Source: an uncultured Nocardioides sp. (GTDB lineage: Bacteria > Actinomycetota > Actinomycetes > Propionibacteriales > Nocardioidaceae). From it: a DNA stretch of 64,000 nucleotides. The position numbers were made by a program, and so were the translations under genes. The stretch is from the NCBI RefSeq assembly GCF_947489365.1, contig NZ_CANLDB010000010.1:31750-95749 (forward strand), in the 5' to 3' direction. Under the pieces are notes generated by a model that had not been told where the DNA came from, did no database searches, and was given only the letters and a program-made list of their open reading frames with translations. Positions 1-7,758 of the stretch are shown here, piece by piece (the stretch's first letter is position 1; each line of letters starts with the position of its first letter).

Positions 1-1014
1 CAGGTTGAGCACCATCCCCAATGTCTGGGATAGTTCGTCGACCATCTTCTCGGTCACGAGGTGCTCGTAGGAGGGGGGAACCATCTCGACCGTCCCGCCG
101 ACGTCATACGAGACCACGGGCACACCCATCGCCTGCGCTTCCATCAGGACCGTCGGAGCTGCGTCAGAAATGCCGGCCACTGTTTGGGTCGGCAGCACCA
201 AGCAGGTCGCCGTCGCCAGCATTGCTCTGACCTGATCCCGTTCCAGGGACCCTTCGAGGTTGATGTGGTCTTGAGACCGCGTGCGCTCCTGCAGCTCCGC
301 CAGCAACGGGCCTCGACCGACGACACTCAGTCGATGCGGCACGTCGTGCTGCAGACTTATCGATGCTTCGACGGCGTCTCTGACGCCCTTCAACTCCGTC
401 AGATGCCCGACAAAGACGATGTGCCGGGCCGAGAGTCGGGATGACGAACTTGTCGACGTCGACCAGTATTCAGTGTCGATACCGAGGTAGTGGGTCCGTA
501 TCCGATCGCGGGAGACACCCACCGACTCCAGCCACGCTCCTATGTAGTTGCTAACGGCAAGAAACATGCTGCTGTCGTCCACCACGCGATGACAGTCATC
601 GGCAAGCCAGCGCTCTCGGGCCGACCGCCCCGTCCCGACCAGGATGGGCTCCTGCGCGTGGACCGTGGTGACCAGCGGGACAGACCCTGAGCGCGCTGCG
701 TCCGCGGCGAAACCACCCAGTGCCATGAAGTGAAGGTGAACGACATCAGGGTGCCACTGCCGCACTGATTGACTGAGTCGACGTCGCGTCAGGCGATACG
801 CACGCCGCCGCACGCTGAAGGGCAGCGGAACCGCGGAGAACGGCCGATGGACACCCAGGGTCCGTGGCGGTTCCGCTGCCCGAAGAGCGTACGTGAATGT
901 CCTGACCTGATGATGGCGCGCAAGATTTGATCTGTGCGCGAGCACGAATCGCTTCTCAGGGATTGTCAGGTTCGCCGTCGCAAGAGCGATCCTTCCGGAA
1001 CTATCCGATGCCAT
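1..1014 (-). CDS. Glycosyltransferase family 4 (3' end outside window)
   Basis: An open frame of 338 codons runs from the ATG at 1014 to the window edge without a stop, so the C-terminus is missing. The translation has the GT-B layout of retaining GT4 enzymes. An N-terminal half contains the 'HPDVVHLHF' strand, a linker contains 'YLGIDTEYW', and a C-terminal donor-binding domain contains 'VGHLTELKGV'. The EX7E position near residues 284-292 reads D-x7-E (ISDAAPTVLMEA), followed by GVPVVSYDVGG. It should transfer a sugar from a nucleotide-sugar donor to a lipid-linked repeat unit at the inner membrane face. It follows the flippase gene directly, with 2 bp between them, so it is the most distal operon gene visible here. 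Donor and acceptor cannot be told from sequence. Confidence 0.85.
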   Translation of the reverse strand, partial: MASDSSGRIALATANLTIPEKRFVLAHRSNLARHHQVRTFTYALRAAEPPRTLGVHRPFSAVPLPFSVRRRAYRLTRRRLSQSVRQWHPDVVHLHFMALGGFAADAARSGSVPLVTTVHAQEPILVGTGRSARERWLADDCHRVVDDSSMFLAVSNYIGAWLESVGVSRDRIRTHYLGIDTEYWSTSTSSSSRLSARHIVFVGHLTELKGVRDAVEASISLQHDVPHRLSVVGRGPLLAELQERTRSQDHINLEGSLERDQVRAMLATATCLVLPTQTVAGISDAAPTVLMEAQAMGVPVVSYDVGGTVEMVPPSYEHLVTEKMVDELSQTLGMVLNL

Positions 1015-1016
1015 GG

Positions 1017-2303
1017 TCAGTCCGACCGAACCTCTCCGCCGCGATGGCGACGCAATAACAGGAGGGAACAGAGAACAGCGACGTAAGCCGTGGTGGAGAC
1101 GATCGCTGCACCCAGCATCCCTGCGTACAGAATTGCTGGCACCACCAAGACCACGGTCAGGGCGGCACCGACCAGTTGCGCCGCCGCCAGTGAGGCCACC
1201 CTTCCCTCGCCCTTTGCCTCCGCGGTGAAGGCTGCAGCAGCGACCAACGCCACTGCACCCGGCAGCAGCAACCACAGCGGCTTCGTGGCTGCCGCGAACT
1301 CACGGCCGTAGATCGCGGAGATGACGGGGCTCGCTGTCAAGCCGATCCCCAGGGCCAGCAGCGATGTTGCTGCGGTCGAGGCGATACATGCACGAACGAT
1401 CTGCTTGCGGCTGAGGGAGCCCGCCGCGAAGCGCGGGAAGAGGATCTGCTCGATCGACGTCCCGACCAGCATGATCACGGAGACCACCGAGGCGGCGACG
1501 CTGTAGATCCCCAGCATCGCGGGGGCTGCAACGGCACCCATCACGAGTTGATCGAGACGCTGGTTGGCCATGTTGGGGAGATTGGCGGCGACGAGTAAGC
1601 GCCCGTATCGACGCATCACCGCTGGATCAACGTCCGAACCACCAGCACCAGCTGCGTCCGGGGCCGGCGTCACGAGCCGAGCGACGAGGACCGTCAGCAG
1701 GTTCGCCCCCAGGAGGCCTACCACCGCGGTCAGCACACTTAGCTCGGACGCCAGGGCCAGTCCGGCGATCGCAACGAGGTAGCCAAGCGCGGGTGTCAAC
1801 CTGATGGCGTTCCAACGACCGAAGTCCTGCGCTGCCCGCACCGGGACCATCGTCATCTGGATCAGAACACTCAGGGGCGGCAGTGATCCAAGCGCCACCA
1901 CGATCATCACGCGCGGGAGCCAATCGAACTCGGCGCTCAGCAAGAAGGTGATGGCACAGGTCGCACTGGCCCCAAGCGCACTCTGGACGACGAGTGATGT
2001 GCGGAGCGATCGCACCAGCGCGCGAGCACGACCGAGGTCCCCCTCTGCCTTCTGGATGACGGCCTCCTCCAGGCCCAGTGTGGACAGGGCCGCGATGAGG
2101 AGTGCCCACATCGAGAGGGCGAGAAGCTGTCCGCGACCCTCCGGCGCGAGAAGCCTGGCAATGACCACGCCGCCGACGAGGCCCGCCATCACGATGGCCA
2201 TGCTCGTGACGAACGTCGTACTCAAGCTCCGGAGGAAGCCTTGTGATCCGCTCAGCGCCGCGACCCCGCTACTTCGAAAAGCTCGACCACCCGGCGTGCC
2301 CAT
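1017..2303 (-). CDS. Wzx-like polysaccharide flippase
   Basis: The protein is almost entirely hydrophobic helices with short charged loops. It opens with TTFVTSMAIVMAGLVGGVVIA and continues 'RLLAPEGRG', which is typical of oligosaccharide flippases of the MATE/MVF superfamily; the length of 428 aa is usual. The role is to move undecaprenyl-linked repeat units across the cytoplasmic membrane. The start is uncertain. The ATG at 2303 overlaps the upstream glycosyltransferase by about 50 bp and gives a polar N-terminal extension. A TTG at 2225 or the ATG of 'SMAIVM' would start just before or inside the first membrane segment. Its position between glycosyltransferases and beside a Wzy-like polymerase fits a Wzx/Wzy assembly route. 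Confidence 0.85.
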   Translation of the reverse strand: MGTPGGRAFRSSGVAALSGSQGFLRSLSTTFVTSMAIVMAGLVGGVVIARLLAPEGRGQLLALSMWALLIAALSTLGLEEAVIQKAEGDLGRARALVRSLRTSLVVQSALGASATCAITFLLSAEFDWLPRVMIVVALGSLPPLSVLIQMTMVPVRAAQDFGRWNAIRLTPALGYLVAIAGLALASELSVLTAVVGLLGANLLTVLVARLVTPAPDAAGAGGSDVDPAVMRRYGRLLVAANLPNMANQRLDQLVMGAVAAPAMLGIYSVAASVVSVIMLVGTSIEQILFPRFAAGSLSRKQIVRACIASTAATSLLALGIGLTASPVISAIYGREFAAATKPLWLLLPGAVALVAAAAFTAEAKGEGRVASLAAAQLVGAALTVVLVVPAILYAGMLGAAIVSTTAYVAVLCSLLLLRRHRGGEVRSD

Positions 2304-3325
2304 GCAGGGTTGGTGACCTCGGCCCCCGCCTCCGCACTCGGACGGTCGGCGGCAGTCACTCGCAGCACGGCGGCCGCGGCCGCCTCTCCCGTCATGTCCT
2401 CCATCAGCTCGACCCCCGCTGTTCCCCTCGCGTGCTGGGCGTAGGCGATCGCTGGGGAGACCACGATCCTCAGCCCGAGCGCTAGAGCCTCGGAGTAGGT
2501 CAGCGGGGCTGGATCACGTCGACTCGGGATCGCCCAGACGTCGTCGCTGCGGAGGAGCTGGACGATCTCCCCGAGCGGAGCACCCCCGGAGTGAAGCCGG
2601 CAGTTGTCTGGAGCACCCGACCCGAGACCCTCGGAGTCCTTTCCCCATGCCTCACCCGACCACGTCGGACCGAGCGCACGGCACGCGTCGAGGAAGATGT
2701 CGAAGCCCTTCCGATGGCTGAACTCGCCCACGAAGATGATCCGCCGTGACGGGGTCGACGACGCCTTCGGGAGCCTGTCCCAGCTCACTGGGTTAGGTAC
2801 GACAGCCACGGACGCGTCCGGTGCAAAACGGCGGACGAAAGACCTGCTCGCCTCCGTCGGCACGAGGAAAGCCGCCGCGCGTCGCGCGAGTCGTTTCTTC
2901 ACTGCCCCGAGCGCTCGACCGGCCCGCGATCCCGTCGACGTGTTGGACTCAACCCACAACACCGCGCGCGCTCCTGATCTGGTCGCGTAGCGGAGCGCAC
3001 CTCGCGCCACGGGGGTGTCCCAGCCGGCGATGAGCAGATGGGTCGGCGACAGTCCATCGATCACGCCGCGCGCGGCCGCTGGTCGATAGAGCGTCACCTT
3101 GCTGAACGAGAGGCACGCGTTGGACAGGAACCGGTGAGCGAAGGTCAGCTCCTCGTCGGGCGAGAAAAACCACTCGGGGCGCCGACGCGGATCCCGCCGA
3201 GCCTGGTAGACGACGGTCATGCGGCCGCCGGTTGTCTGACTCCATTCCTCTTCCAAGGCGGCGAAGCTCGCCGTCCGGTATCGAGCCGGGACGTTGTTGA
3301 TCACGACCAAGTGAGGAGCGGTCAC
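2252..3325 (-). CDS. Glycosyltransferase family 4
   Basis: The likely start is GTG at 3325, which overlaps the stop of the upstream polymerase gene by 4 bp (GTGA). The frame extends upstream, but only through the polymerase gene in another frame. The protein (about 357 aa) begins with 'TAPHLVVINNVPARYR'. Its GT-B C-terminal domain carries 'FVGEFSHRKGFDIFLDACRAL' split over strand and helix, then 'DVWAIPSRRDPAPLTYSEA'. As in the partial GT of this cluster, the first acid of EX7E is Asp (D-x7-E). It should act in repeat-unit assembly at the cytoplasmic membrane. The sugar specificity is not predictable. Confidence 0.85.
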   Translation of the reverse strand: MTAPHLVVINNVPARYRTASFAALEEEWSQTTGGRMTVVYQARRDPRRRPEWFFSPDEELTFAHRFLSNACLSFSKVTLYRPAAARGVIDGLSPTHLLIAGWDTPVARGALRYATRSGARAVLWVESNTSTGSRAGRALGAVKKRLARRAAAFLVPTEASRSFVRRFAPDASVAVVPNPVSWDRLPKASSTPSRRIIFVGEFSHRKGFDIFLDACRALGPTWSGEAWGKDSEGLGSGAPDNCRLHSGGAPLGEIVQLLRSDDVWAIPSRRDPAPLTYSEALALGLRIVVSPAIAYAQHARGTAGVELMEDMTGEAAAAAVLRVTAADRPSAEAGAEVTNPAWARRVVELFEVAGSRR

Positions 3326-4656
3326 CGGATCGCCACCTCTCTCCCTGTCCGCCTGGCCGTGTTTCGTGGTCTCCCACGGGGGCTCCGCTCGCCCCGGGGA
3401 ATGCGGAAGTGCAGGGCGACGATCGCTGCCAGCGGCAACTGGTGCACGAGGATAAATACCGGCAACGAGATCAGTCCGTCCCGGGCCACCTGGACGAACG
3501 CGGCGAAGAAGAGCAAGAACAGGAGGCGCTGCGCCGACCGATGGGTCATGGCGCTCGAATAGGCTCGTCGCCAGAGAGACGCCGTCCAGCGCGCGAAGAC
3601 GAACATTACGAGGCCCACCCCTAGCCATCCGAAGTTCAGGTAGATATCGCCCGGGAGCGTGGAAACTGCACCGATGCTGGCGAGTGGTCTGATGGGTGTG
3701 GACAGCTCCACGAGGTGCTCGTTCAGGCCCGGCTTACCCTCCCAAAGGGGTCGTGGGATCGGCAGGGTCAGCACGTTCAGGTAGGGAGAGCCGAGGAAAA
3801 AGCTTCCGCGGTCATCTGTGAGCGAGATCGTCGCCGCAAGCCCGTCGAGAATCGTCTGGTCGCTTGCGGTTCCCGTCCTCGTCTCCTCAAACGATCTCGA
3901 CACCTCGTCGCGGAAGACGTCGAGACCCCCACCGGCTTGAATCGCAACTCCGATGCTCTTCAGCGGAACGAAGAGGATTGCCACGGCAACGAACCCAGCC
4001 AGCATCCACACGGGCGGCCAAGCCCGTCCTTTGCGGTCTAGCCACATGACCACGAGGAGGATGAGCGGGAGCACCAGCCGGTACCGTCCGAACCCCTGCA
4101 CCGCCATCAGCGAGAGGTAGGCGAGCATGGGAAACATCAGATACCAGCGGAAACCATACCGGTAGATCAGCACCAAGAGCGCCAATCCAGGCCAGGTGAC
4201 GGCGAGTGTCTGGTAAGACGTGGTGACCTCGCTCTGAGCCGCCTCCGAACCGGGTATCCGTGCGTAGGTGACGAGCGTGACCAGTCCCACAGGCACGGTG
4301 GCGACGATGACGGCCCACATCCGTCGGTCGTCAAAAGGCCGCCACCAGCCCGAGTCGCCCGCCTCGGAGGAAGCCGCGTTCGCGCTCAGCGAGCGAGCCG
4401 TCAGCCAGCCGACCGTTGCACACGCCAAGCCCAAGTCGGCAACGAGAAGCGCCTTCACGGTCTCCTGCTCGGTCACAAAAAGTGTTGCCGGAGCGCCGTT
4501 CAGCAAAGCCCACGCCCTCGTGCTGAGGACCGTCAGGTGGAACCCGATGTAAAGCACGGCGGGGTGAGAGGCTCTCAGTCCACCTCGCAGCGCAAGGAGC
4601 ATGATCGCCGAGCAGACGACGAACAGGTCGAGGACGACGGCTGATTGCAACGTCAC
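3322..4656 (-). CDS. Wzy-like O-antigen/exopolysaccharide polymerase (putative)
   Basis: This 444-aa protein has about ten or more hydrophobic segments. It also has a long extracytoplasmic-type loop in the C-terminal half (around 'DDRGSFFLGSPYLNVLTLP'), which is the architecture of Wzy polymerases. Wzy proteins have very low sequence conservation, so the call rests on topology and context: GT genes on both sides and a flippase downstream. It would join lipid-linked repeat units on the outer face of the membrane. The start codon at 4656 overlaps the stop of the upstream gene (4653) by 4 bp, indicating translational coupling. A WbqC- or EpsG-like polymerase class cannot be excluded. Confidence 0.7.
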   Translation of the reverse strand: MTLQSAVVLDLFVVCSAIMLLALRGGLRASHPAVLYIGFHLTVLSTRAWALLNGAPATLFVTEQETVKALLVADLGLACATVGWLTARSLSANAASSEAGDSGWWRPFDDRRMWAVIVATVPVGLVTLVTYARIPGSEAAQSEVTTSYQTLAVTWPGLALLVLIYRYGFRWYLMFPMLAYLSLMAVQGFGRYRLVLPLILLVVMWLDRKGRAWPPVWMLAGFVAVAILFVPLKSIGVAIQAGGGLDVFRDEVSRSFEETRTGTASDQTILDGLAATISLTDDRGSFFLGSPYLNVLTLPIPRPLWEGKPGLNEHLVELSTPIRPLASIGAVSTLPGDIYLNFGWLGVGLVMFVFARWTASLWRRAYSSAMTHRSAQRLLFLLFFAAFVQVARDGLISLPVFILVHQLPLAAIVALHFRIPRGERSPRGRPRNTARRTGREVAIR

Positions 4657-5828
4657 GGCGTTCCAGTCACGCTCTGGAGAAGGTCATCCAGCCTCCGCGC
4701 CATGGCCGAACGCGACTGATGCTTCGCAATCCAGTCCTGTCCGGCTCTGCCCGCTGACGGCGATGGCCGGAGCACCATCTCGCGGAGGCCATCTGCCAAT
4801 CCGCCGGGCTCGACCGACACACCCGCACCGGTGGTGGTGACGAGATCGCCCACCAGCCCCGGCGAGTTCGTGAGCACCGGCAGACCCGCAGCGAAGTAGT
4901 CGAAGACCTTGTTGGGACTCACGGCCGAGCGGAACAGCTCGACATCGGCGAGCACGTGCACGCCCGCATCGGCGGCGACGAGAATGCTACTGACCTCGGA
5001 CTTGGGAACGGGATCCAGAAAGGTGACATTGCGGATCCCCTCGTCGCTGGCGCGCTTCACCAGCCTGTCCCGCTCCACTCCACCTCCGATCAGCACGATG
5101 TCCAGGTCGAGGTCCGCAACATCGAGGGCAGCGTCGAGAAGTAAGTCGAGGCCGTTGGCAGGGCCGTGCGCTCCCGCGTAGACGAACGTGAACCGGTCGA
5201 AGCCCCACCTCGAGCGCAGCGCTTCCCTCGATTCTTCACGAACGAAGTCCTCGGGGTCCGATCCGTTCGGTATGTAGTGGATCCTCGAGGGCTCGACCCC
5301 CCGCCTCATCAATTCGTTCCGGCTCCCTTCCGCCATGACGACCACAGCATCGGCGCGCCGGTACAAGAAGCCCTCGACGGAAGTGAGACACCGGAACACC
5401 AACGACGACTCCGACAGCACACCCATGTCGAGCAGGACCTTCGGCCAGAGGTCACGGACCTCGAGCACGAAGCGTGCCCCGCGGAGTACGGCGACAACCC
5501 ACGCCGCAACCGCTGCCACCAAGTGCGGCGACGAGCCGTACACCACTCGGGGCTTCTTCGCCACCAGTCCGACAAGCGTGGCCCTCACACCGAACTCGAG
5601 CCACCCGCGGACGCGTCGTCCTCCGTTCGAACTGTGACGGGAGACCCTGACCATCCGAAAACCGTCCGCGTCAGCCTGCCAATCACCGGTCAGGACGTTC
5701 CGACGGCTCGCCACGACCAGGTACTGCCAACCGTCGAGTCTCGAGAAGAGCTCGCTGTGCCTCGTCCCACCGGGCTGCCCCGGGGGCGCTGCGAAGTGGT
5801 TGAAAACGAGAACTCGTCGTTCAGACAT
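4653..5828 (-). CDS. Glycosyltransferase family 4, WbuB-like
   Basis: I chose the ATG at 5828 (MSERRVLVFNHFAAPPGQPGG) rather than the longer frame from 5915, because the upstream lyase gene ends at 5821 and operon genes here overlap only slightly. The product is about 391 aa. The N-terminal domain has 'PPGQPGGTRH', and the middle 'LEVRDLWPKVLLDMG' is the DLWP motif of WbuB-type N-acetylhexosamine transferases. The C-terminal domain has 'YAGAHGPANGLDLLLDAA' and 'FRSAVSPNKVFDYFAAGLPV', the S-P-N-K-x-F-D-Y signature. It is a cytoplasmic or peripheral membrane enzyme. It probably adds an N-acetylated amino sugar, in line with the wecB/wecC genes upstream; that is inference. Confidence 0.87.
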   Translation of the reverse strand: MSERRVLVFNHFAAPPGQPGGTRHSELFSRLDGWQYLVVASRRNVLTGDWQADADGFRMVRVSRHSSNGGRRVRGWLEFGVRATLVGLVAKKPRVVYGSSPHLVAAVAAWVVAVLRGARFVLEVRDLWPKVLLDMGVLSESSLVFRCLTSVEGFLYRRADAVVVMAEGSRNELMRRGVEPSRIHYIPNGSDPEDFVREESREALRSRWGFDRFTFVYAGAHGPANGLDLLLDAALDVADLDLDIVLIGGGVERDRLVKRASDEGIRNVTFLDPVPKSEVSSILVAADAGVHVLADVELFRSAVSPNKVFDYFAAGLPVLTNSPGLVGDLVTTTGAGVSVEPGGLADGLREMVLRPSPSAGRAGQDWIAKHQSRSAMARRLDDLLQSVTGTP

Positions 5829-7758
5829 CGTGCGCCACCAGTTCATGTGTTTCGTCGTCGACCCTGCACTGCACGCGTGCCGAACCGTCAGACCAGTGGA
5901 TCCGATACGTCGCATCGTCTGCCACGACGTCCTCCGGCCCAGTGACGACTCCCCGATCCACGCCCACGGACCACGAGGCAGCTCGTCCGACCATCGTGCA
6001 GCTGATCCACTGCGAAGGCTCCCAGGCTCCGTAGGTCCTGCTGTGCCAACCCCGGAACGGCTCGCTCACCCCGGACTGGACAGCTCCCGGGAGGTCGAGT
6101 CCCAGATCGATGGCCTGATCGGTGATCGGCACATTCATAACCCATGCACTGGGCGGATCGACCTCGACGAAGTCGACGACCCTCACACCCGAGCTCTGCA
6201 GGTGCACCAGTCGTGCCACACGGCCACCGCCATCTGCGACGAAAGCACCGTGCACCACCAGGACGAACCTGCTCCCAACGACATCCGCCTCGGCAGCGGA
6301 CGGCCGGATAGTGGAGAGCCAACGGAAGGCGCGGTGCGGCACCAGCTGATCGCGACTTCCCAGGCACCACACTGGATGCCCAGAGGAGCTGCGGAAACCG
6401 TTGCGGACGACGAGAGGCCCGTTGTACGTGCCGGTCCCAGGTTCCCGTGTCACCCACTGACCGTCCTTGCTGATCCACGCTGAGGTGATGTCGGCGTGTT
6501 GATGGGACGGGCCAGTGCCCGACTTCACCCACACCGTCCAGGGGCCCGCCTTCATCACATGAAGCCCACCCGAGCGCCTGAGATTGCTGTGTGCCGAAGC
6601 CGGTCCTGGCTCATCCGACGTGGGAGGGTCGACGTACCAAGCCAGCTCGTCGTCGCTCTCCCAGCTCGCAGACGCCAAGGAGCCGCCAGTCACAGCAAGC
6701 GCCAACCTGGCCGACCCGGCCACACCACCCGCTGGTTGCGAATCGGCGAGAACTCGGCCTTCATCCCAGTCCCCGTACTGCGGGACGTCGCCCTCGAGAG
6801 CGCCCAGGACCTGGAGGTGTCGCCCCGCCCCGGCAAGTGCGACCTCCACCTCCCGCGAGGCACTGCCGAGCAGCGTCCTGACGGCGAGCATCTCCAGCAC
6901 GAACCGGTGGTAGGAGAGTGAGTCCTCGATCATCGAACCGTCGCTGCGCATGTGCCGACGAAGCTGCTTGTGGAAGAGCGCGTCGCCCACTCGGTGCCAC
7001 TGGCCGGATCCGCGGAGGTCCGGGAACATGCGCGCTAGAACGACCAGACCCAGGCCGTCGCCCAGAAGGTGGTTGTTCTTCATGCTGCTGACCGTGTACG
7101 GAAGCTCGACGAGGATGTGGCGGGCACTGGCGACGAGCTGGTGGTCCATCTGCGCACGGACGTCGGCCTCCAGCTCGCCGTCCAGCAGACTGATGACCTG
7201 CGCCCACGCGATTGCGCGAAGTGCGAGCTCGAGGCTGGAGTACCAGTGCACGCCCCTCTCAGGACGGCACTGCGCGACCCAAGCGCGCAGCATCGCGTGC
7301 AGCTCGTTCAGCCACGGGCCGTCGGGCTCCAAGACCGAAGCGCGCGCCAGGACCACCAGGTCGCGATGACGCCCGGCCTCCCAGACCCACTTGACGTCGG
7401 AGAGACGGGCGCCGCTCCGAATGTCGATCTGCCACCACGGGGTCGACTCCGGCCAGACGTTCCCCGAGAGCGGATCGACGTTCCAGGGCGCGTGGACGCC
7501 GGTCGGCACCCGGGTCCCGAAGACGCGGACACCGGTGGCGAGGATCTCCGCGGCGTCCGCGAGGCACCGGTCCCTGGCTGCGTTGGACCGCGGGACCACG
7601 TTCCCGAGACCGATGGCACGCGAGCGCGCTCCACGGTCAGGGACCTCCCGAAAGAGCAACGTGTGTCCGCCGCTGCGCTTGGAGAGCTCGTACGCCGCCC
7701 GGAGCGGGGCCGAGCCGCCGAGGGCGCGCAGGTCGCTGACCGCCGTGCTCAGCCTCAC
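5821..7758 (-). CDS. Heparinase II/III family polysaccharide lyase-like protein
   Basis: The 645-aa protein has the two-part fold of this family. An all-helical toroid domain contains 'SSMKNNHLLGDGLGLVVLA' near residue 230, and a beta-rich C-terminal half contains 'SGTGPSHQHADITSAWI' near residue 418, the conserved His-rich active-site strand. Members cleave uronate-containing glycosides by elimination. In biosynthetic operons they are usually thought to trim or edit nascent polymer. That fits here because wecC upstream makes a uronic acid donor. No signal peptide is evident, which is common for operon-borne members. The gene starts 4 bp inside the upstream oxidoreductase gene (stop at 7755) and ends 8 bp inside the next GT gene. 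Confidence 0.85.
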   Translation of the reverse strand: MRLSTAVSDLRALGGSAPLRAAYELSKRSGGHTLLFREVPDRGARSRAIGLGNVVPRSNAARDRCLADAAEILATGVRVFGTRVPTGVHAPWNVDPLSGNVWPESTPWWQIDIRSGARLSDVKWVWEAGRHRDLVVLARASVLEPDGPWLNELHAMLRAWVAQCRPERGVHWYSSLELALRAIAWAQVISLLDGELEADVRAQMDHQLVASARHILVELPYTVSSMKNNHLLGDGLGLVVLARMFPDLRGSGQWHRVGDALFHKQLRRHMRSDGSMIEDSLSYHRFVLEMLAVRTLLGSASREVEVALAGAGRHLQVLGALEGDVPQYGDWDEGRVLADSQPAGGVAGSARLALAVTGGSLASASWESDDELAWYVDPPTSDEPGPASAHSNLRRSGGLHVMKAGPWTVWVKSGTGPSHQHADITSAWISKDGQWVTREPGTGTYNGPLVVRNGFRSSSGHPVWCLGSRDQLVPHRAFRWLSTIRPSAAEADVVGSRFVLVVHGAFVADGGGRVARLVHLQSSGVRVVDFVEVDPPSAWVMNVPITDQAIDLGLDLPGAVQSGVSEPFRGWHSRTYGAWEPSQWISCTMVGRAASWSVGVDRGVVTGPEDVVADDATYRIHWSDGSARVQCRVDDETHELVAHDV

